Shown here: positions 45,549 to 56,790 of the stretch, piece after piece
Numbering within the stretch: position 1 is the stretch's first letter
Layout: every line of letters begins with the position of its first letter
Origin: JAVBMJ01 sp031551275
GTDB lineage: Bacteria; Bacteroidota; Bacteroidia; Bacteroidales; Rikenellaceae
Direction of reading: 5' to 3'
Assembly (NCBI GenBank): GCA_031551275.1
Contig: JAVBNX010000025.1
Location: 11,345-75,344 of the forward strand
Length of the DNA: 64,000 bases
Position numbers and translations under genes: made by a program
The notes under the pieces: generated by a model
The model's input: only the letters and a program-made list of their open reading frames with translations
The model's database searches: none
Told to the model about the DNA's origin: nothing

Positions 45549-46883
45549 ATGAAAAGACCTTTACTTTTTGCTTTTCTGGCCGGCATATTCCTGCTCCACG
45601 GTTGCCTGGACAAGTCCGGCGAAGAAAAAACGCCTCCGACGCCGGATCCCACCGATCCCGCCCTGGAGACCGGCCTGCCGGTCGTCTATTTCACTACCAC
45701 GGAAGGTAGGAGGTTCTCCCAGACCGTTACCGACAAGACGAACTGGAAGGACGTGGTAATCAACGTCGACGCCAACGGCGTCTCCGGGTTTGAGAACTAC
45801 CGGGGCAACGCCGGGCTCAGGGGCCGGGGCAACGCCACATGGACCTACTCCAAAAAGCCTTTCAACATGAAGATGGAGGTCAAGGATCCCATCCTGGGTA
45901 TGCCCAAGCACAAACGCTGGTGCTTTTTGGCCAACTGGCGCGACCGCTCGCTGCTGCGCAACGAGATCGCCTTCCACATCGCCCAAATCGCAAATAACCT
46001 GGAGTGGACGCCCCACGGCCAGTTTGCCGAGGTCTTCTTCAACGGCACCCACCTGGGCAACTACTACATCGTCGAGCACATCCGCGTGGACAAGAACCGG
46101 GTCAACGTCGACGAGATGACCACCGCCGATATCGCCCAGCCCGCCCTCTCGGGCGGCTACCTGCTGGAGTGCGACTTCCACGACCCCGAGGAGGGCGAGC
46201 CCGCCTTTACCTCGGCGACCTACGGCCTGAAATTCAACATCAAAAGCCCCGAGGCGGACAAGGATTCCGGCGTCTTCCCGACCCAGCAGCTGGACTACAT
46301 TACCACTTACGTCAACAACGTCGAGAAGGCCCTCGACCAAAAACGCTACTCCGACCTCTACGACAGCATCGACAGGGCCTCGTTCGTCGATTTCTGGATC
46401 GTGGCCGCCGTCACGGGCAACACCGAGTTCAGCCCCTATCCCAACAACTCGCCGGGCAGCACCTACCTCTACAAAAAGCGCAACGGCAAGCTCTACGCCG
46501 GTCCGGTCTGGGACTTCGACTTTACCTCTTTTGCCACCACCGAGAAGAGGTTCAGCGGCAAACTGACCGTCCCGACCGACACCTGGTGGTTCAAGAGGCT
46601 GACCGAGGACCCCAACTTCCGCGCCGCCGTCCTGACCCGCTTCCTGGCCCTGGAGCCCCAGCTCAGGCAGGTTGCCGCGACCTGGATCGATTCCCGCGCC
46701 GCGTACATCTCCAAGTCCGAGGCGATCGACAGCCCCATGTGGCCCATCACGATTGGCGGCAACGGCGACGAAACCAAGAGTTTCGCCCAGGCGGTCGCAG
46801 GCATCAAGGCGGTCTACTCCGCCCGCCTGGACAACGTCAAGGCCTTCCTGCAATCGGATATGGTTACCTGGCCCGCCGACTAA
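45549..46883 (+). CDS. CotH kinase family lipoprotein
   Basis: Protein of 444 residues with a lipoprotein signal (LLHGC, Cys19). The CotH domain spans about 60-400: GRGNATWTYSKKPFNM, HKRWCFLANWRDRSLLRN, LGNYYIVEHIRVDKNR, and the catalytic-loop region AGPVWDFDFTSF. CotH proteins are atypical protein kinases first known from Bacillus spore coats; bacterial homologues with secretion signals are common in Bacteroidota and their substrates are unknown. Followed by a two-way terminator. Confidence 0.88.
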   Translation: MKRPLLFAFLAGIFLLHGCLDKSGEEKTPPTPDPTDPALETGLPVVYFTTTEGRRFSQTVTDKTNWKDVVINVDANGVSGFENYRGNAGLRGRGNATWTYSKKPFNMKMEVKDPILGMPKHKRWCFLANWRDRSLLRNEIAFHIAQIANNLEWTPHGQFAEVFFNGTHLGNYYIVEHIRVDKNRVNVDEMTTADIAQPALSGGYLLECDFHDPEEGEPAFTSATYGLKFNIKSPEADKDSGVFPTQQLDYITTYVNNVEKALDQKRYSDLYDSIDRASFVDFWIVAAVTGNTEFSPYPNNSPGSTYLYKKRNGKLYAGPVWDFDFTSFATTEKRFSGKLTVPTDTWWFKRLTEDPNFRAAVLTRFLALEPQLRQVAATWIDSRAAYISKSEAIDSPMWPITIGGNGDETKSFAQAVAGIKAVYSARLDNVKAFLQSDMVTWPAD

Positions 46884-46900
46884 TAGCGGTTAGACCATAA

Positions 46901-46933
46901 AAAAATGCCTGCCCATATCCGGCAGGCATTTTT
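46901..46933. terminator. Bidirectional terminator between cotH-like gene and catalase
   Basis: A perfect 13-bp stem (46901-46913 with 46921-46933) closes a seven-base loop. The A-rich 5' side and T-rich 3' side make it a rho-independent terminator in both directions, placed between two convergent genes. Confidence 0.9.
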
Positions 46934-46951
46934 CATGAAATACCGCGTAAC

Positions 46952-48439
46952 CTATCTCCCCATTTTCATCTGTATTTCAGCTTCCGCCTTTATCCGGGCA
47001 GGGTCCAGCCCCGCGTTGATGGCGATGTCGTTGCCGCATCGCGGGTCGGCGTTGTAGAATCGCGCGATGGCCCTCACGCGAATATCGTCGGGTGCGCCCT
47101 CCATCGCTTCGGCCACGTTGGAGGCGAGCCTTACTTTTTCATCCTCGGGCAACAGCCGGTAGAGGTTCCCCGGCTGGGTGTAGTAATCCGTGTCGTCGTG
47201 GTGGTCGTAGGCCATCGAAGGGCCGTCGGTCATCAGGGGCGGCTCCTGCAGTGTCTTGTCCTCTTTGGGCCCGCCGAAGCTGTTGGGCTCGTAGTTGACG
47301 CCTGCCCCGCCGTTGTCGCCCACGCGCATCTGCCCGTCGCGGTGGTAGTTGTGCATCGGGCAGCGCGAGGCGTTGACCGGGATCAGGTCGGAGTTGATCC
47401 CCAGACGGTAACGCTGCGCGTCGGAGTAGGAGAACAACCTGCCCTGCAACATTTTGTCGGGCGAGAAGCCGATCCCCGGGACCACGTTGGCGGGGTTGAA
47501 GGCCGCCTGCTCCACGTCGGCGTAGTAGTTCTCCGGATTGCGGTTCAGCTCCATCATTCCCACCTCGATCAGCGGGTAATCCTTGTGGCTCCACACCTTG
47601 GTCAAATCGAACGGATTGGTGTGGTAGGTTTTCGCCTCCTCTTCGGGCATGACCTGCACGCAGAGCTGCCATTTGGGGAACTCCCCCTTGTCGATGCTTT
47701 CGAACAGGTCGCGCTGCGAGGCCTCCCGGTCGTGGGCCACGATCTGCGCAGCCTCGGCATTCGTCAGGTTTTCGATCCCCTGCTGGCAGCGCCAGTGGAA
47801 CTTGACCCAGAACCGCTCGTCCCCGCTGTTGATAAAGCTGAACGTGTGGCTTCCGAAGCCGTGCTGGTGGCGCAGGGTTTTGGGAATACCCCGGTCGCTC
47901 ATCAAAATCATTACCTGGTGCAGCGTCTCGGGGCTCAGCCCCCAGAAATCCCACATGGCCGTGGCGCTGCGCAGGTTGGTCTTCGGGTCGCGCTTCTGGG
48001 TGTGGATGAAGTCGGCGAATTTCAACGGGTCGCGCACGAAGAAGACGGGTGTGTTGTTGCCCACCAAATCCCAGTTGCCTTCGTCGGTGTAGAGTTTCAC
48101 GGCGAAGCCCCTCACGTCGCGCTCGGTGTCGGCCGCGCCGCGCTCGCCGGCCACGGTGGAGAACCTTAGGAACAGGTCGGTCTTTTTGCCCACCTTGCTG
48201 AACACGGAGGCTTTGGTAAAGCGGGTAATGTCGTTGGTCACGGTAAAGGTCCCGAAGGCTCCGGACCCTTTGGCGTGCACGATCCGCTCGGGAATCCTCT
48301 CGCGCACGAAGTGGGCCAGTTTTTCCATCATCCACACGTTTTGCATCAATGCCGGGCCTTGCCTGCCCGCGGTCTGGATGTTTTGATTCTCAGCTACCGG
48401 CGCGCCGGCCTGGGTGGTCAGTTGGTCTTCTTTTTTCAT
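46952..48439 (-). CDS. katA: Heme catalase (clade 3, small subunit)
   Basis: Decomposes hydrogen peroxide. The 495-residue protein has distal His55 in VHAKGSGAFG, the NNTP distal Asn region near residue 128, and proximal heme-ligand Tyr338 in RLFSYSDAQRYRLG. Length fits the small-subunit catalases without the flavodoxin-like C-terminal domain, and the N-terminus MKKEDQLTTQAGAPV is usual. It is cytosolic. No obvious OxyR-type site was identified in the 92-base upstream gap. Confidence 0.96.
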   Translation of the reverse strand: MKKEDQLTTQAGAPVAENQNIQTAGRQGPALMQNVWMMEKLAHFVRERIPERIVHAKGSGAFGTFTVTNDITRFTKASVFSKVGKKTDLFLRFSTVAGERGAADTERDVRGFAVKLYTDEGNWDLVGNNTPVFFVRDPLKFADFIHTQKRDPKTNLRSATAMWDFWGLSPETLHQVMILMSDRGIPKTLRHQHGFGSHTFSFINSGDERFWVKFHWRCQQGIENLTNAEAAQIVAHDREASQRDLFESIDKGEFPKWQLCVQVMPEEEAKTYHTNPFDLTKVWSHKDYPLIEVGMMELNRNPENYYADVEQAAFNPANVVPGIGFSPDKMLQGRLFSYSDAQRYRLGINSDLIPVNASRCPMHNYHRDGQMRVGDNGGAGVNYEPNSFGGPKEDKTLQEPPLMTDGPSMAYDHHDDTDYYTQPGNLYRLLPEDEKVRLASNVAEAMEGAPDDIRVRAIARFYNADPRCGNDIAINAGLDPARIKAEAEIQMKMGR

Positions 48440-48488
48440 GGCATCATGGTTTTGTAGCTTAATCTCAATAAAGGTGCCAATTTTTTTG

Positions 48489-48496
48489 TAACTTTG
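48489..48496 (+). promoter_or_regulatory. -7 box for the DUF2148-kinase operon
   Basis: TAACTTTG, exact TAnnTTTG match, 35 bases before the ATG at 48532. Confidence 0.55.
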
Positions 48497-48531
48497 TATG
48501 AAGTTAACAATATATTAAAGTAAAGAATGCC

Positions 48532-49080
48532 ATGATCGACCAAAGGGAGTCATCTCGCCAAACTGTGATCGAAGCGGCCAAGACCATTATGAACGCCGCC
48601 CGCACCGCGCCCAAGGCGAAGGGTTTCGATATCCAGGAGATCGTTACCCTGGAGGGCGGCGACCTTACCAGGCTGGCCGCCCGGATGCGCGAAATGAGCG
48701 GGGAGATGGGTTTGAAATTCTTTTTGCGCGACGCCGCCAACATCGAGCAGGCCGACGCGGTAATCGTCGTGGGCACGCGCCTGATGACCCAGGGACTGAA
48801 TTGCGCCATGTGCGGCTATCCGACCTGCGCCCAAAAGGAGCAACACCCGATGGTCCCCTGCGCGATCAACATGATCGACGTGGGCATTTCGATAGGCTCG
48901 GCCGCCTCCCTGTGCGCCGACATGAGGATCGACTCGCGGGTGATGTTCTCCGCCGGGATCGCCGCCCAACGCATGGGCGCGGTGGGGGATTGCCCCTGGG
49001 CGATGTCCCTGGTGCTGAGCGTGAGCTCCAAGAGCCCCTTCTTCGACCGCAAGACCGAACCCAAGCCCGAGAATCAATAA
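48532..49080 (+). CDS. DUF2148 ferredoxin-domain protein
   Basis: Soluble protein of 182 residues. A nitroreductase-like N-terminal segment (AAKTIMNAARTAPKAKG) precedes a CAMCGYPTC cysteine cluster, followed by VPCAINMIDVGISIGSAASLCADMRID and a late DCPWAMSL. The family is a putative iron-sulfur protein. It is separated by three bases from a soluble hybrid histidine kinase, so the two may form a redox-sensing pair. No named function. Confidence 0.85.
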   Translation: MIDQRESSRQTVIEAAKTIMNAARTAPKAKGFDIQEIVTLEGGDLTRLAARMREMSGEMGLKFFLRDAANIEQADAVIVVGTRLMTQGLNCAMCGYPTCAQKEQHPMVPCAINMIDVGISIGSAASLCADMRIDSRVMFSAGIAAQRMGAVGDCPWAMSLVLSVSSKSPFFDRKTEPKPENQ

Positions 49081-49083
49081 ACC

Positions 49084-51381
<2,298 letters not shown>

Positions 51382-51383
51382 AA

Positions 51384-54266
51384 ATGAAAAGGAAATTTAT
51401 GCTCATAGCCGCCCTCGCATCGGTGTGGAGTGCGCAGGGTGCCACCCCGCAAAGCCTCCGGGTCCAAGAGTTTACCCTGTCCAACGGCCTGAAAGTCTGG
51501 ATCAACGAGGACCACGCAGAGCCGAAGGTCTTCGGCGCGCTGGTCGTCCGGGCGGGAGCCAAGGATTGCCCCGACACGGGGATCGCCCACTACTTCGAGC
51601 ACATCATGTTCAAGGGGACCGACAAGATCGGCACGATAGACTTCGCGGCCGAAAAGCTCTATCTCGACTCCATTTCGCAGCAGTACGACCTGCTGGCCCA
51701 AACCGCCGACGAGGCCGTCCGCAAGGCGATCCAGACCCGGATCAACGAGCTGTCGATCGCATCGAGCGACTACGTGATCCCCAACGAGTTCGACCGCCTT
51801 ATCTCACGTTACGGCGGAAGCGGGCTGAACGCCTACACGTCGTTCGACGAAACGGTCTATTTCAACACTTTTTCCCCGCAATATTTTGCCCAGTGGGCCG
51901 AGCTGAACAGCGAACGGGTCATCAGCCCCGTCTTCAGGCTCTTCCAGAGCGAGCTCGAGACGGTCTACGAGGAGAAGAACATGTACAGCGACCAGCTGGG
52001 CGCCCTGGCCATGGAGAAGGCCCTGGAGCGCTATTTCTCCCCGCACCCCTACGCCTATCCCATCGTGGGGAGCACCGAGCACCTAAAAAATCCCCGCCTG
52101 TCGGACATGGCCGCCTTCTTCGACAAGTACTACGTGGCCGCCAACATGGGGCTGGTGTTGAGCGGCGATGTCGTGGCCGCCGACGTGCTGCCGACCCTGG
52201 AAAAGACCTTCGGCCGCATCCGCGCCGGGGAGGCCAAGCCCGTGAGCACGGAGCGTCCCGCCCCCTTCAACGGCCGCGAGCAGGAGAGGCTCAAGGTGCC
52301 CATCCCCTTGGTCAAGGCCATGGTGCTGGGCTGGAGGGGCGTCCCGAAGAACGACCCCGACGAGCCCGCGCTCAACATAGCCGTCAAGTTGCTGAGCAAC
52401 AGCAACGGTACGGGCTTGCTCGATAAACTAATGAAGGAGGGGAAGGTACAGATCTCGATGGCCCTGGCCGAATCGATGAACGACGCGGGCTTCCTGGCTG
52501 CCGCAGCCGTCGCCAAACCCTTCGGCGGATCGTACGATAAACTCGAAAAGCTGATCTGGGCCGAGGTTAATAAGCTGATATCCGGCGACTTTACTGACGC
52601 CGAGCTCGAAGCCCTGAAACTCGACTGGAAGATCGAGCGCGAGCAGGGCCTCGAGAAGGTCGACTCCCGCTCCCGCATCATGATCGACCTAATCTCCCAG
52701 GGCAAAACCTGGGAGGGCTACCTCGACGAGGTGCGCAGCATCGAGGAGCTGACCAAACAGGACGTGATGGCCGCCGCGAAGAAATACTTCTCCCAAAACT
52801 ACATCGCCTTCACCAAAAAGACCGGCAACTACCCCAAGGAGAAGATCGAAAAACCGGCCATCAAGCCCATCGTGCCAAAAAACCCGACCGCCGAGTCGGA
52901 GTACGCCGCCGAATTGGCGAAGATCCCCGTCAAAGAGGCCGCACCGCGCTTTATCGACGTGGAGAAAGACGTGACCACAGCCGCCGGAGGCGGGGCCACG
53001 GTCTACGCCAAGGCCAACGGGGTAAACGACATCTATTCGGTCGAATTTGCCTACGGCAGGGGAGAGTACGACTCCCCGAAGGCCAAATACCTGGCCTGGT
53101 ACCTCGAATACGCCAACAGCGAATCGATGACCCAGAGCGAGTTCAACGCCGCCCTGCAGCAGCTCGGCGCGCGCATCCAGTACACCTGCAACTTCGGCGA
53201 TTTCAGGATCAAACTGACCGGCGTGGAGAGCAACTTCGCAAAGGCCATGCAGCTCGCCTCGGACTTTTTGTGGAACCTGCTCCCCGAGGACAAGGAGGTC
53301 AAAAAGGTCTACGACATGGAGAAGACCAACCGCAAGACCGAGCGCAAATCGATCGACGCGGTCTCCTCGGCGCTGGTCCAAAGGGCGCTCTACGGCGCCG
53401 AGTCGCGCAATCTGAGGGATTTGAGCCTGCGCGAGGTCAAAAAACTCAAAGGCGCCGAGCTGACCGCGGAACTCTCGACGATCCTTACCACCCAGTGCGA
53501 CGTGCTGTACAGCGGATCGCTCTCCGCCGAACAGGTCGCGCAAGCGGCAGTCGACTACTTCAAAACCGGGGAGTGCACCCGTCCCTCCTCGCTGCCGCTG
53601 TTCCGCGACCGCGTGGCCTACCAGGAGCCGGTCGTATTCTTCTGCAACGACCCCAAGGCCGTCCAGTCGATTGTCAACGTCTGCATGAGTATGCCCGGCG
53701 GTTTGGACCCCGTGCAAAAGGATTTGGCCAGCCTCTACAACAACATCCTGGGCGGGGATATGACCTCCGTGCTGTTCCAGGAGATCCGCGAGTTCCGCTC
53801 CTACGCCTACTCCGCGCGCTCGTCGTTGAGTTTGCCGCCGACCAAACTGGCGGCCAAGAACGGCATTTTGACCGCCTACCTCTCCACGCAGGCCGACAAA
53901 ACTTTCGAAGCGATGGACCTGATGGACTCCATGATCCGCCAGACCCCGCTGACCGAAGCCCGCCTTATGGCTTCCAAACAACTGATGGTCAACCGGATCA
54001 ATAACGGTTACCCGTCGTTCCGCACCATCCCCGACAAGGTGGCCACGATCATGCGCAACGGCGACAACGCCGACCCGAACATCGCCCTCTACGCCAACCT
54101 CGAAGCCTTTACCCTGACCGACGTCGAGCAGTTCCACCAACTGGCCGTCCCCGCCGCCCCGGCCGTCTATGTCGTGGTCGGCAACTCCCAAACGGTGTCT
54201 ACCAAAGAGTTGGCCAAATACGGCAAAGTCACGGTGCTGAAAGTCTCCGATATCTTCCGCAAGTAA
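51384..54266 (+). CDS. M16 family zinc metallopeptidase (two fused halves)
   Basis: Protein of 960 residues with a signal peptide ending near SAQGA; the ATG at 51384 is chosen for that reason, although the frame is open further upstream. The inverted zinc motif is His69-x-x-Glu72-His73 (HYFEH), with a downstream Glu in VYEEKNM. The second half (about 540-940) is the catalytically silent M16 copy with its REFRSYAYSARS segment, so one chain makes the whole clam-shell. It would degrade peptides in the periplasm. It follows the kinase by two bases but is probably an independent unit. Confidence 0.92.
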   Translation: MKRKFMLIAALASVWSAQGATPQSLRVQEFTLSNGLKVWINEDHAEPKVFGALVVRAGAKDCPDTGIAHYFEHIMFKGTDKIGTIDFAAEKLYLDSISQQYDLLAQTADEAVRKAIQTRINELSIASSDYVIPNEFDRLISRYGGSGLNAYTSFDETVYFNTFSPQYFAQWAELNSERVISPVFRLFQSELETVYEEKNMYSDQLGALAMEKALERYFSPHPYAYPIVGSTEHLKNPRLSDMAAFFDKYYVAANMGLVLSGDVVAADVLPTLEKTFGRIRAGEAKPVSTERPAPFNGREQERLKVPIPLVKAMVLGWRGVPKNDPDEPALNIAVKLLSNSNGTGLLDKLMKEGKVQISMALAESMNDAGFLAAAAVAKPFGGSYDKLEKLIWAEVNKLISGDFTDAELEALKLDWKIEREQGLEKVDSRSRIMIDLISQGKTWEGYLDEVRSIEELTKQDVMAAAKKYFSQNYIAFTKKTGNYPKEKIEKPAIKPIVPKNPTAESEYAAELAKIPVKEAAPRFIDVEKDVTTAAGGGATVYAKANGVNDIYSVEFAYGRGEYDSPKAKYLAWYLEYANSESMTQSEFNAALQQLGARIQYTCNFGDFRIKLTGVESNFAKAMQLASDFLWNLLPEDKEVKKVYDMEKTNRKTERKSIDAVSSALVQRALYGAESRNLRDLSLREVKKLKGAELTAELSTILTTQCDVLYSGSLSAEQVAQAAVDYFKTGECTRPSSLPLFRDRVAYQEPVVFFCNDPKAVQSIVNVCMSMPGGLDPVQKDLASLYNNILGGDMTSVLFQEIREFRSYAYSARSSLSLPPTKLAAKNGILTAYLSTQADKTFEAMDLMDSMIRQTPLTEARLMASKQLMVNRINNGYPSFRTIPDKVATIMRNGDNADPNIALYANLEAFTLTDVEQFHQLAVPAAPAVYVVVGNSQTVSTKELAKYGKVTVLKVSDIFRK

Positions 54267-54280
54267 ACTATTGCATAAGT

Positions 54281-54314
54281 AAAGGCCGGATAACAGTTTT
54301 ATTATCCGGCCTTT
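54281..54314. terminator. Bidirectional terminator after the M16 gene
   Basis: A perfect 13-bp stem (54281-54293 with 54302-54314) with an eight-base loop, A-rich on the left and T-rich on the right, between the convergent M16 and carbonic anhydrase genes. Confidence 0.9.
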
Positions 54315-54327
54315 GTATTTTCGTTCA

Positions 54328-55065
54328 TCAGATTACTCCGGAATCTAAGAAGGTAACCCTGCCGGTGTGCAGGTCGTAGAGGCCGCCGACGATCAGGATC
54401 CGCCCTTCGCGCTCCATTTCGCTTAATATCTGGCTCTTAGCCCGGATTTCACCGACCGCCAGTTGAACGTTTAGCAGGCAGACCCGCTGCATAAAATCGG
54501 GGTTCGAGGAGACGGCCGACTGCGGGTCGCAGCCCTCACTCGCCTGCTGCACAGCAGGTTGTATGTGCGACAGCAGGGCGGTGATGTTGCCCATCCGCAC
54601 GCTGTCGATCGCGCTGTGGACTGCCCCGCAATGGTCGTGGCCCAGGACCAGCACGAGCTTCGCGCCCGCGACCTTGCAGGCGTACTCCATGCTGCCCAGA
54701 ACGTCCTCATTGACAATGTTTCCCGCCACGCGCGCAACGAACAGGTCGCCCAACCCCCGGTGGAAAATATCCTCGACCGGCACGCGTGAATCGATGCACG
54801 AGAGCACGATCGCCATCGGGTACTGCCCGCCCGCCGAGGCGTGTACCCGCGCTACGGTGTTGCGCACCGTGAGCCGGTCCTCGCAGAATTCCCGGTTGCC
54901 CTGCTCGAGCAACTCCATCACCCGGGCGGGGGTAAGCGCCTGCTGCCCGGCCGCGGTCAGCGCCGTGGCGTTAGGGTCGGGGGTGGAGCCGGGATTCGGA
55001 TTGGCACCGGTGGACAGGGCCAGTAAAAGGATCAGCAGGCAGGGGAGTGCGGTAAGTCGTTTCAT
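54328..55065 (-). CDS. Exported beta-carbonic anhydrase
   Basis: Interconverts CO2 and bicarbonate. The 245-residue protein has zinc ligands Cys90 (CIDSR, with Asp92-Arg94 dyad), His143 and Cys146 (HDHC), all present. Unlike most beta-class enzymes it begins with a signal peptide (MKRLTALPCLLILLLALSTG) and a Pro/Asn-rich linker, so it should act in the periplasm. The ATG at 55065 is chosen; a longer frame to 55155 would prepend a poor leader. Confidence 0.92.
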   Translation of the reverse strand: MKRLTALPCLLILLLALSTGANPNPGSTPDPNATALTAAGQQALTPARVMELLEQGNREFCEDRLTVRNTVARVHASAGGQYPMAIVLSCIDSRVPVEDIFHRGLGDLFVARVAGNIVNEDVLGSMEYACKVAGAKLVLVLGHDHCGAVHSAIDSVRMGNITALLSHIQPAVQQASEGCDPQSAVSSNPDFMQRVCLLNVQLAVGEIRAKSQILSEMEREGRILIVGGLYDLHTGRVTFLDSGVI

Positions 55066-55104
55066 GCTTGGGATGAGTAGGTTGATGATCGGGCGCGTTG
55101 GATG

Positions 55105-55112
55105 CAAAAATA
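55105..55112 (-). promoter_or_regulatory. -7 box for the carbonic anhydrase gene
   Basis: TATTTTTG on the minus strand, a TAnnTTTG match, 39 bases before the ATG at 55065. Confidence 0.45.
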
Positions 55113-55182
55113 GGAAGAAAAAGAAAATTTCTAATCTTAACTCTAAAAACAACATGGGTAAAACTTGCCGGGGGTTTTATAT

Positions 55183-56010
55183 TTAGGTGTCGGGCGCAAA
55201 ATTTCTGCATAGGACCACGGATGTTTCTATATCTTTATTTTCAAGCCATTTCAAATCCGTCAGGTGCGGCAGGTACTCAAAATGAAGTTTTTTTAAGTAA
55301 TTCATGCGATTTATCGGCAGCAGGTGCTCGATCAATAAATTCCTCACATATACGAAAGACAGCGTCTCTATTTTACCTATTTCGGGTAATTTGCCGTAAT
55401 CCGTTGCCGAACCGAATAAGAAATGTAATTCGGTTAAACGTTCGAGGCTTGTAAGGAAGTCGAGATCCTTAACGGTCATCCTGTCGATGGTTAGCTTGGT
55501 CAGGGCATTCAAATTTCCCACAGCGTCCACATCCCTGAGTTTCTCTGAAATATGGAGTTCGCTAAGGTTTTGTTGATTCCCGATGGCTTTTATTGATATC
55601 TTATCCCCGGCGACATACAACTTATTCAGGTTGACATACCTGTTGATATTGTCAAAATGATTTTCCCTGAACATATCTACCTTGAGGGCTTTGAGGTCGG
55701 GCATATATTGCAGGCACGACAGGTCTTTTATCGCTACGTGGCCGTTCAGGCAGGCCCAAAAGGTAATGTCGATATCCGATTCGCTTACCAGCATGCCTAT
55801 GTATTCGAAAGTTTTTTCTTCAGGTTTGAAGTTATATCCGAAAGAAATAAACTCCAGGTTAGCAGCTTTTGAAACGGTGCGATAATCCTCTTCCGTTAAG
55901 TTGTTGTAAATGCATAACGCTTTGTTCGATAGAATGAAATTACTTGAAAACGCAACTGCGCTGTCGAGCATATATGGATTCCGCTCCAGTATCTCCTTTA
56001 TCGCATCCAT
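55183..56010 (-). CDS. Leucine-rich-repeat-like protein
   Basis: Protein of 275 residues with no signal peptide. The C-terminal two thirds contain leucine-rich-repeat-like units of about 20-23 residues (L..L.I..., for instance NLSELHIS, ALTKLTID, RLTELHFL and YLKKLHFE). Its bases are far less GC-rich than the surroundings: 55561-55620 has 25 G+C in 60, while 57001-57060 has 38 in 60. That suggests acquisition from another source. It may be an orphan cytosolic binding protein or an immunity-type protein; no partner gene is obvious. Confidence 0.7.
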   Translation of the reverse strand: MDAIKEILERNPYMLDSAVAFSSNFILSNKALCIYNNLTEEDYRTVSKAANLEFISFGYNFKPEEKTFEYIGMLVSESDIDITFWACLNGHVAIKDLSCLQYMPDLKALKVDMFRENHFDNINRYVNLNKLYVAGDKISIKAIGNQQNLSELHISEKLRDVDAVGNLNALTKLTIDRMTVKDLDFLTSLERLTELHFLFGSATDYGKLPEIGKIETLSFVYVRNLLIEHLLPINRMNYLKKLHFEYLPHLTDLKWLENKDIETSVVLCRNFAPDT

Positions 56011-56155
56011 GCAAAATCGTTTTTGTGATTACCGAAAGTACGGCAACGATGTGAAATAAACAAATATATAGTGCCTTTCGGCAGGTTTACCCGCCTTTAT
56101 GTCCGTTTAACCGGTGGATGAGGCGGTTTTTCTTGCAGTGTTCGTTACCGTTAAT

Positions 56156-56163
56156 TATATTTG
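56156..56163 (+). promoter_or_regulatory. -7 box of the caspase operon
   Basis: TATATTTG, exact TAnnTTTG match, 52 bases before the ATG at 56216. A CTTG at 56132-56135 lies 20 bases upstream, a three-of-four -33 match. The rest of the 205-base gap shows nothing else I can name. Confidence 0.55.
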
Positions 56164-56215
56164 TTATAACGGAAACCCGGAGATACTATTGACAAACCTT
56201 TAACCTTCCAATGCC

Positions 56216-56779
56216 ATGAAAACAAAAATCCTCATCGCCACCGTTTGCATCTCGTCGCTGCTGGTTTCATGCAGGACTTCGAAAACGATGCAGCAGACCG
56301 CCAAAGCCAACGAGGTGGAGCTTTACTTTACCGAGAAGGAGTTCCGTACGGACAAGGACTTCTTCCGTGCTTCCCAGTCGGGATCGAGCACCGAGCTCTC
56401 CACGGCCAAAAAGATCGCCCTGCAGAACGCAAAGACCGAGCTTGCGGGCAACATCCAGACCACCGTCAAGGCCGTGACCGACCAGTACACCAACCAGCGC
56501 GGCATCGCGCAGAAGCAGGAGTTCGAGAGCAAGTTCGAGGAACTGGCCCGCACGGTGACCAACCAGACGCTCAACGACGTGAAGATCATCGGCGAGAAGG
56601 CGCTCAAGGACAAGGGCGGCAAGTACACCTATTATGTAGCCATCCAGACCAGCAAAGAGAGCGTGGTGGACGGCATTTCGGACCGCGTCTCGAAGGACGA
56701 GAAGATGCAGCTGGATTTCGATAAATTCCAGTTCCAGAAGGTGTTCGACGAGGAGATGAAGAAATTCGAGAACCGGTAA
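56216..56779 (+). CDS. LPP20-like lipoprotein
   Basis: Protein of 187 residues with a lipoprotein signal (LLVSC, Cys19). The region after the signal (SSTELSTAKKIALQNAKTELAGNI) is the helix opening of LPP20-type lipoproteins, and the C-terminal half has YTYYVAIQTSKESVV. Likely an outer-membrane-anchored periplasmic protein. It is the first gene of the caspase operon; 11 bases separate it from the next. Confidence 0.78.
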   Translation: MKTKILIATVCISSLLVSCRTSKTMQQTAKANEVELYFTEKEFRTDKDFFRASQSGSSTELSTAKKIALQNAKTELAGNIQTTVKAVTDQYTNQRGIAQKQEFESKFEELARTVTNQTLNDVKIIGEKALKDKGGKYTYYVAIQTSKESVVDGISDRVSKDEKMQLDFDKFQFQKVFDEEMKKFENR

Positions 56780-56790
56780 AAACCATCCCC

